A model generated the notes under the pieces. It was not told the origin of the DNA. It was given only the letters and a program-made list of their open reading frames with translations, and ran no database searches. Shown piece by piece: positions 1 through 5,177 of a stretch of DNA of 5,177 bases. Origin of the DNA: Bacteriovoracaceae bacterium UBA2428 (lineage in GTDB: Bacteria; Bdellovibrionota; UBA2428); assembly GCA_002343545.1 (NCBI GenBank), contig DDRA01000048.1, forward strand, positions 10,093 to 15,269. Direction: 5' to 3'. Position 1 is the stretch's first letter; each line of letters begins with the position of its first letter. The translations under genes were made by a program, and so were the position numbers.

Positions 1-189
1 GTCGCGGATCGGCGCGGGCGGCGGCGGAGCCGGCGGCGGCGCGGGAGGATTCACCGGGCCCGGTAGCGGCGCCGGAGCCGTGGGCGGAGACACCACCGGC
101 GGATCGCCAGCGTGCGCCGAGGGAGTCATCACGCTCGCCGTGGCCCAAAGGCTCAAGCTCAGCAAGGATCCCATTTGAAAACGAGTCAT
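1..189 (-). CDS. Exported proline-rich protein, N-terminal fragment
   Basis: The ATG is at 189-187 and the frame stays open for 63 codons to the window edge, so the C-terminal part lies outside. Seen in the sequence: an N-terminal MTRF followed by a hydrophobic stretch (about residues 8-21) and an AHA|G motif ending at residue 27, a good signal peptidase I site. There is no lipobox cysteine. From residue 28 the mature chain is almost all Pro, Ala, Gly and Val, including runs of three and four prolines, typical of an extended linker in a periplasmic or envelope protein. The start is supported by a GGGGAG Shine-Dalgarno sequence (204-199) nine bases upstream; the in-frame Met6 would be too far from it. 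It is transcribed divergently from the kinase operon. The functional domain is not in view, so no function is assigned. Export is well supported, the role unknown. Confidence 0.72.
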   Translation of the reverse strand, partial: MTRFQMGSLLSLSLWATASVMTPSAHAGDPPVVSPPTAPAPLPGPVNPPAPPPAPPPPAPIRD

Positions 190-423
190 AGGCAAATTCT
201 CCCCAATCTCAGTGTAACGGATCGGAGTTCGGAGCGTTAAACTTTAAGGCGACAAAGAATCGGACGCTTAGCCCGACACAATCGCCCGACGCACGTTAGA
301 ACTTTGACGCCGCTTGGCCTAAACTAAGGCAAAGACTTCGGACCCTTGGCGATGCCCGCGGCCCGCTCCGCGTCGTTCGCGTGAAGGCGCCGTCAAGAAC
401 GCGTAAAGAAAGGGGAACGCCCG
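190..423. promoter_or_regulatory. Divergent intergenic region
   Basis: These 234 bp separate two genes that start away from each other, so they must hold promoters for both. The region is visibly richer in A and T than the flanking genes, mainly at 236-262 and 296-335. Seen: a TTAAA-C-TTTAA dyad at 237-247, a GCCCGAC direct repeat at 271-290, and a weak leftward sigma-70-like pair (TTAACG at 240-235, TACACT at 216-211, 18-bp spacer), which would leave only a very short leader. For the kinase, TTAGAA (296-301) and TAAACT (320-325) are a weak 18-bp-spaced pair. Neither promoter is strong by eye. I found no convincing -24/-12 site here. The kinase ribosome site AAAGGGGA lies at 409-416. Confidence 0.5.
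271..290. repeat. GCCCGAC direct repeat, 13-bp period
   Basis: GCCCGAC occurs at 271-277 and again at 284-290, separated by six bases. It sits midway between two divergent starts, where a regulator would commonly bind. A 7-bp repeat in GC-rich DNA can arise by chance, so a protein-binding role is only a possibility. Confidence 0.3.
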
Positions 424-2126
424 ATGGCCGTCGAATTCACCGCCGCCCCCCCGAAACGGGTCCTGAGCCTGACCTCGCGTCTCGTCCTCTTCTTGCTCGC
501 GTTGCTCGTGGTTTCGACGCTCGGGGTCTGGCTCATGATCGCGGCGCAGGAGCGACTCTCCTCGACGGCGAACCGCATCCACGAAGTCCTCCTGCCGACG
601 AGCCGTCTCGTCGAGCAGGCCGAGCGCGAGCTCGACCTGCAGATCCACGAGCTGCGCTGGCTCTCGACCTCGCAAAAGGAACTGAACCCCGAAAGCCAGG
701 CCAAGCTCATCGGCCTGAGCCCCTCCGTACAGGCGCTGCTGAACCTCCAGGCCGGCCCCTTCTTTCCGGACTTCCTGGCGCCGCTGCTCTCGCCCTGGGC
801 GCAGACGGCGCGCGCGTACAACTCCGACCGCCCCCGCCTCGTCGAGGTGAACATCGTACTGGCGCGCCTCATGGAGCTGCGCGATCGCACGCGCTTGCTC
901 TCGCGCGCGGTCAAACGGGAGTCCTCGCTGCAGATTCTCCTGCTCTCGAACAGCTCGCGCGAGAACCTCGTCATCTGGGGCGGCGTGTTGCTGCTCCAGG
1001 CACTACTCGCGATGTTCCTCGTCGTGCTCGTCTGGCGTTGGACGAACCCGTTGCTCGGCCTCCGCAGCTGGCTCGTGAACGACCGCGACGAGTCCTTCCT
1101 GACGCGCGCCCCGCCCCGCTCCGTCGCGGGCTCCGGCCTGCTCTCGCCGCCGCTCGAGGTGCAGAGCCTCGTGGAAAGCTTCCGCGGCCTCATCGGTCGC
1201 CTGCAAGTCCAGGCGCGCGAGCTCGAGGCCCGCACCTCGCGCATCCAAGCGGACGAACGCGCCTCGATCACGCTCTTCGCGGGGCTCGGCCACCTCGTGC
1301 GCCACAACGAGTCGCTCATGCAACAGCTCGTCTCCAAGGAGAAGCTCGCGTCCATGGGCGAGATGGCCGCGCAACTCGCCCACGAGATCCGTAACCCGCT
1401 CAACAGCCTGAACCTCAAACTCGAGCTCCTCCGCGAAAGCCTCGAGGACGACGAGCTCCGTCGCCAGCTCGACGCCGTGCTCGGCGAGATCGATCGCCTC
1501 GACGCGCTCACGGAGAGCCACCTGCGCACGACGCGCGCCCGCATCGCGAACGCCGCGGACCCCGCCCATCCCGAAGTCCTCCCCACGACGATCGCCGGGA
1601 GCGAAAACGAATCGCTGCCCGAAGAGGTCGCCTTCTCCGTGCTCGAGACGCTCAAGCCCGAGCTCGAGCGCCGGGGCGTCGAGGCCCACGTCGAGTTCCG
1701 CGGCCCCCCGCACGCGAAGCTCCCGATCCCGCGCAACGTGCTGAAGGCCGTGCTGCTGAACCTCGTGAAGAATGCCGCGGAGGCCTTCGACGGCGTCGCG
1801 GCGGCGTCGCCGCGCCTGCTCGTCCAGATCCACGTCGACGGAAGCTCCGGGCGCTGGGAAATTCTCGTCTCCGACAACGGCCAAGGTTTCCCGGACGACT
1901 TCAAGGGCAAGGACTTCCAAGCCTTCCAGACGACGAAGGACCGCGGCTCGGGGCTCGGGCTCGCGACGAGCCAGTCCATGCTCCGCGCTTTCGAGGCCGC
2001 GCTGGAGGTCGTCGACTCGCCGGCGTCGAGCGCCTTCCGCAGCACCGTGCGCGTGGGCGGCACGCTTCGACAAGCGGCTCCGATCGGCGTAAGCTCGGTC
2101 GAAGCCAACCCGGAGGAAACGCGCCC

Positions 2127-2130
<4 letters not shown>
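424..2130 (+). CDS. Membrane-bound sensor histidine kinase (NtrB/ZraS-like)
   Basis: A 568-residue kinase that senses a signal outside the inner membrane and phosphorylates the regulator encoded next. Two transmembrane helices (about residues 19-41 and 182-204) flank a roughly 140-residue, helix-rich extracytoplasmic domain that I do not recognise. A HAMP-like segment follows (about 205-262, with Pro209 after TM2), then a probable coiled coil (255-315). The HisKA domain carries the phospho-accepting His320 in AHEIRNPLN. The ATPase domain (about 430-550) has the N box (Asn446, Asn450), D-x-G-x-G at Asp484-Gly488 and the GSGLGL lid at 508-513, so the enzyme looks fully active. There is no PAS or fused receiver domain. 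Start choice: AAAGGGGA at 409-416, eight bases before the ATG. The stop overlaps the regulator start by four bases, indicating translational coupling. The family is certain; the stimulus is not visible. Confidence 0.95.
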
Positions 2131-3473
<1,343 letters not shown>

Positions 3474-3477
3474 AGAC

Positions 3478-3496
3478 CCCGCGACGGCAACGCGGG
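3478..3496 (+). terminator. GC hairpin after the two-component operon
   Basis: CCCGCG (3478-3483) and CGCGGG (3491-3496) form a perfect 6-bp stem with a 7-base loop, starting four bases after the regulator stop. The position fits transcript termination or 3'-end protection. No run of T follows, so it is not a standard intrinsic terminator, and read-through toward the small ORF cannot be excluded. Confidence 0.35.
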
Positions 3497-3668
3497 ACGC
3501 CAAGCCTTGACGAGCTCCCCGCTTGCCAGCTCGGCACGCGCGGGCAAGCTATCGCCATGCTAGCGCGCCTGGTTTCGCTAGGTCCGCACTGGCCGCTTCC
3601 CCCACACGCTCACGCTCAAGGCGGAGTGGCTGATCTGCAAAGTGGAATGCCTCCCGGCCGAGGCCTAG

Positions 3669-3686
3669 ATCGAAATCGAAATCGAC
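3669..3686. repeat. Hexamer tandem repeat, about three units
   Basis: ATCGAA, ATCGAA, ATCGAC follow one another without spacing. Being 18 bp, non-coding and just upstream of the possible sigma-54 site, it may be slippage or part of a binding region. Nothing more can be said. Confidence 0.4.
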
Positions 3687-3694
3687 GCCGAGCC

Positions 3695-3710
3695 TGGTCC
3701 GGAAAGTGCT
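3695..3710 (+). promoter_or_regulatory. Possible sigma-54 (-24/-12) promoter
   Basis: The sequence TGGTCCGGAAAGTGCT aligns with the sigma-54 consensus TGGCACG-N4-TTGCW. It has GG at 3696-3697 and GC at 3708-3709 with the required 10 bases between, plus matches at T3695, CG at 3700-3701, T3707 and T3710. Mismatches are TC for CA in the -24 element and G for T at 3706. Transcription would start near 3720-3721, about 56 bases ahead of the small ORF. Its place directly behind a sigma-54 activator gene makes it more plausible than the score alone. It is one hit among a few hundred bases of GC-rich DNA, so chance is a real alternative. Confidence 0.4.
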
Positions 3711-3749
3711 TGGGCCGACCCAACCCTCACGGATCGAGGTCGGCCCAAG
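3709..3749. repeat. Perfect 12-bp inverted repeat, 17-bp spacer
   Basis: CTTGGGCCGACC (3709-3720) is exactly complementary to GGTCGGCCCAAG (3738-3749). On DNA it resembles an operator for a dimeric regulator. On RNA it would be a very stable hairpin whose 3' arm ends inside the first AAGGAGG block. It overlaps the -12 element and the inferred start of the possible sigma-54 promoter. No T-run follows, so it is not a clear terminator. The arms themselves are certain; the function is inferred. Confidence 0.7.
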
Positions 3750-3763
3750 GAGGAGCCCCCCGC

Positions 3764-3771
3764 AAAGGAGG
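3764..3771 (+). promoter_or_regulatory. Strong ribosome-binding site of the small ORF
   Basis: AAAGGAGG is an almost full-length anti-16S match, five bases before the ATG at 3777. It is better than the sites of the three other complete starts in the window and is the main reason to accept the small ORF as a gene. Confidence 0.7.
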
Positions 3772-3776
3772 CCCCT

Positions 3777-3929
3777 ATGCTGGAACCGCAGTACACGCTG
3801 CAGATCCTGCAAGTCCTAAGAACCCTAGCAGAACTAGGGTTCTTAACGGAGAAGGCCGCCAAACTCTTGAGCCGGTGGAGAAGGAAACGAAGGCGGCGGA
3901 GACGCCGTTTTCGCCCCCCTCGCTTGTGA
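3777..3929 (+). CDS. Small basic peptide with arginine-rich tail, 50 aa
   Basis: ATG at 3777, TGA at 3927-3929. I do not recognise the protein. Residues 5-32 read as one or two amphipathic helices with regularly placed leucines (Leu8, 11, 14, 17, 20, 23, 30, 31). Residues 33-49 are extremely basic: RWRRK, then seven consecutive arginines, then FRPPR. There is no signal peptide or cysteine. Evidence for translation is the AAAGGAGG site five bases upstream and an open frame in a non-random composition. Codon use differs from the neighbours: AGA/AGG make up 5 of 13 Arg codons and CTA/TTA appear four times, whereas the large genes use CGN and CTC/CTG almost throughout. That fits recent acquisition or an element under RNA-structure constraint. 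Possible roles, all inferred: nucleic-acid or ribosome binding, or membrane action as a cationic peptide. The possibility that the segment acts as RNA rather than peptide remains open. Confidence 0.55.
   Translation: MLEPQYTLQILQVLRTLAELGFLTEKAAKLLSRWRRKRRRRRRRFRPPRL
3817..3845. repeat. Perfect 12-bp hairpin inside the small ORF
   Basis: TAAGAACCCTAG (3817-3828) and CTAGGGTTCTTA (3834-3845) are perfect complements around a 5-base loop, CAGAA. The stem falls on codons 14-23 of the small ORF and explains its rare CTA, AGA and TTA codons. A 12-bp perfect stem is unusual within coding DNA. It could pause ribosomes, mark an RNA processing site or be the core of a repeated element. Confidence 0.75.
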
Positions 3930-4050
3930 CCTGAAACTTGGCCTAACATTGACCAAGACGTAGGGAAGCGTCACCTCGCTCCGTGGGGGCCCTTCGCCCG
4001 GGCCGATGAAGGCTTGCTCCGTCCGGGGACTCGACCTAGGACCGTGGGCC
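3930..4050. other. Upstream region of ftsY
   Basis: These 121 bp between the small ORF and ftsY should hold the ftsY promoter unless it is read from upstream. Seen: CTTGG (3937-3941) and CCAAG (3953-3957) as a weak dyad, a TAACAT hexamer at 3944-3949 and a TTGACC at 3949-3954, neither with a good partner at 16-18 bp, and a GGCCC/GGGCC stem at 3988-4004. GCTCCGT occurs twice (3978-3984, 4016-4022). I looked for SRP RNA or tRNA signatures and saw none. The ftsY ribosome site is a modest TAGGA at 4037-4041. Confidence 0.45.
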
Positions 4051-5177
4051 ATGGAACTCCTCGACCAGCTTACGACGACCCAATGGATCATCGCCGCGCT
4101 CGGCAGCATCGGATTGCTGATCGCCGCTCGCTTCGTCGTCACGGTCTACGCCAAACGTCCGAGCCTTGACGAGACGACCCCGACCGAAGTTTCGGCCCCC
4201 TCGTCCACGACGGATGCCGAGGCCCTTCCCCACGTCCCCTCGCCGAACGCCTGGCGCGCGGCCCTCGCCAAGACTCGTCGCCTCTTTGGGATCGGCGAAT
4301 CCAAGGACATCGCTTCGCTCAAGGAAGCCTTCGAAGAAGCCTGCCTTGCGGCCGATCTCGGTTTCCCACACACCCAGGAAGCCCTCGCCGCGGTGGACTG
4401 GGCGCGCATCGAAGGGCTTCCGTCGAGCGAACGCTCGGCCGAAGTCCGCCGAGCGCTCCAAACGCACCTCAAGGGTTGGCTCGAGGCCGCCATGCCTTCG
4501 GACGCCCGGGACTGGCCGCGACGCCATGCGAGCGGCGAGCCCACCGTAGTCTGGTTCGTCGGGGTCAACGGCGTGGGCAAGACGACCTCCATCGCCAAAC
4601 TCGCCTCGGAGCTCAAAGGCCGCGGCCACTCCGTTCTCCTGGGCGCGGGCGATACCTTCCGCGCCGCCGCGGGCGAACAACTCGAAACCTGGGCCCAACG
4701 CCTCGAGATCCCCATCGTGAAGGGCCAAGCCGGCGCGGACGCCTCGGCCGTCCTCTTTGACGCCATCCAGTCGGCCAAGGCCAAGAACATCGACTTCGTG
4801 CTTTGCGATTCGGCCGGGCGCCTCCATAACCAGAACCAGCTTATGGAAGCCCTGCAGAAGAACAAGCGGGTCATGGACAAGGCCCTCGCGGGTGCCCCCC
4901 ACGAGATCCTCCTCGTGCTGGACGGCAACACGGGTCAGAACATGGTTTCCCAGGCGGAAAGCTTCCTCAAGGACGTCGCCGTGACGGGACTCATCCTGAC
5001 CAAGCTCGACGGCACGGCCCGCGGCGGGGCCGTTTTCTCGGTCGCCCGCAAGACGAAGCTCCCGATCCGGCGCCTCGGCCTGGGCGAAACGGCCGTGGAC
5101 TTTCGCGCGTTCGACGCGGAAGCCTTCAGCGAAGCCGTTTTGGGGGACGACACCCGCGCCCCCGCTTCTGCCACGGC
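4051..5177 (+). CDS. ftsY: Signal recognition particle receptor FtsY (3' end outside window)
   Basis: FtsY is the SRP-receptor GTPase that docks ribosome-SRP complexes at the inner membrane by forming a GTP-dependent heterodimer with Ffh. The visible 375 residues lack only a short tail and the stop. Residues 11-33 are a clear transmembrane helix, followed by a polar linker (about 34-70), in place of the long acidic A domain of enterobacterial FtsY. The helical N domain spans about 70-155. The NG GTPase follows: P loop GVNGVGKTT at 171-179, DTFRAAA at 201-207, G3 as DSAGR at 253-257 (Ser replaces the usual Thr), TKLDGTARGG at 317-326 and the closing GLGE at 343-346 with DFRAF after it. The ATG follows TAGGA by nine bases. 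No upstream gene is close enough for an evident operon. The identity is secure. Confidence 0.96.
   Translation, partial: MELLDQLTTTQWIIAALGSIGLLIAARFVVTVYAKRPSLDETTPTEVSAPSSTTDAEALPHVPSPNAWRAALAKTRRLFGIGESKDIASLKEAFEEACLAADLGFPHTQEALAAVDWARIEGLPSSERSAEVRRALQTHLKGWLEAAMPSDARDWPRRHASGEPTVVWFVGVNGVGKTTSIAKLASELKGRGHSVLLGAGDTFRAAAGEQLETWAQRLEIPIVKGQAGADASAVLFDAIQSAKAKNIDFVLCDSAGRLHNQNQLMEALQKNKRVMDKALAGAPHEILLVLDGNTGQNMVSQAESFLKDVAVTGLILTKLDGTARGGAVFSVARKTKLPIRRLGLGETAVDFRAFDAEAFSEAVLGDDTRAPASAT

Larger units (their letters stand above)
3474..3776. other. Intergenic region with several inverted repeats
   Basis: About 300 bp lie between the regulator stop and the small ORF. I see no credible coding frame, tRNA or rRNA. 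Short dyads are frequent: CCCGCG/CGCGGG (3478-3496), GCTTGCC/GGCAAGC (3521-3549), CTAGCG/CGCTAG (3560-3581), GCCTC/GAGGC (3649-3664) and the perfect 12-bp repeat at 3709-3749. It also holds a hexamer tandem repeat and a sigma-54-like site. Two purine-rich ribosome-site-like blocks, AAGGAGG (3747-3753) and AAAGGAGG (3764-3771), close it. The density of dyads would suit an operator region, a structured leader or a small RNA. Part of it is expected by chance at this GC content. Confidence 0.6.

Noticed and set aside
313..330. TTGGCC followed by AAGGC as a sigma-54 site upstream of the kinase
   Set aside because: The GG to GC distance is 11 bases instead of 10, and the -24 element beyond TTGGC does not match.
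3628..3638. TGGCTGATCTGC as a second -24/-12 site
   Set aside because: Only seven bases separate GG and GC, which is incompatible with sigma-54 recognition.
3549..3949. Two minus-strand frames (87 and 94 codons) in the intergenic segment
   Set aside because: They have no convincing ribosome site or protein-like composition, and the plus-strand ORF at 3777 has far better initiation signals.
3930..4050. Possible tRNA or SRP RNA next to ftsY
   Set aside because: A GGTCGAGTCC stretch on the minus strand resembles a tRNA T-loop, but its stem does not pair and no anticodon or acceptor arm follows. The conserved SRP RNA GGAAGGAAGCAGCC-type loop is absent.
4036..4902. Minus-strand open frame of 288 codons opposite ftsY
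   Set aside because: It is a shadow of the conserved ftsY frame with no domain signal of its own.

Overview
The window is GC-rich bacterial DNA, with third codon positions strongly favouring G or C. It holds the edge of a secreted-protein gene, a complete two-component operon, a compact intergenic segment with an unannotated-looking small basic ORF, and most of ftsY. An NtrC-type sigma-54 activator, a Gram-negative-style signal peptide on the first gene and an FtsY carrying its own N-terminal membrane helix together suggest a high-GC member of the former Deltaproteobacteria (Myxococcota or Bdellovibrionota-like). That placement is an inference from gene style, not a match.

Layout. Positions 1-189 (minus strand) encode the N-terminus of an exported, proline-rich protein that runs off the left edge. 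A 234-bp divergent intergenic region (190-423) separates it from a rightward operon. This operon is a membrane-bound histidine kinase (424-2130) overlapping by an ATGA junction with a sigma-54-dependent response regulator (2127-3473; receiver, AAA+ and Fis-type HTH). All catalytic residues are present in both, so they read as an intact phosphorelay: stimulus, then His320 of the kinase, then Asp51 of the regulator, then sigma-54 promoter activation.

The 577 bp from 3474 to 4050 contain no large gene but are structured. There is a GC hairpin right after the regulator stop, several short inverted repeats, and a -24/-12 sigma-54-like site (3695-3710). A perfect 12-bp inverted repeat (3709-3749) overlaps that site, followed by a near-perfect Shine-Dalgarno sequence. 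This serves a 50-codon ORF (3777-3929) that encodes an amphipathic helix followed by an arginine-rich tail, and a second perfect 12-bp hairpin lies inside the ORF. This small gene is the most interesting item: it lies directly behind a sigma-54 activator, possibly with a sigma-54 promoter, and its codon use is unlike its neighbours.

From 4051 to the right edge is ftsY, the SRP receptor GTPase, with an N-terminal transmembrane helix and all G motifs. It is almost complete but has no stop codon in the window. It is probably a separate housekeeping transcription unit unrelated to the two-component system.
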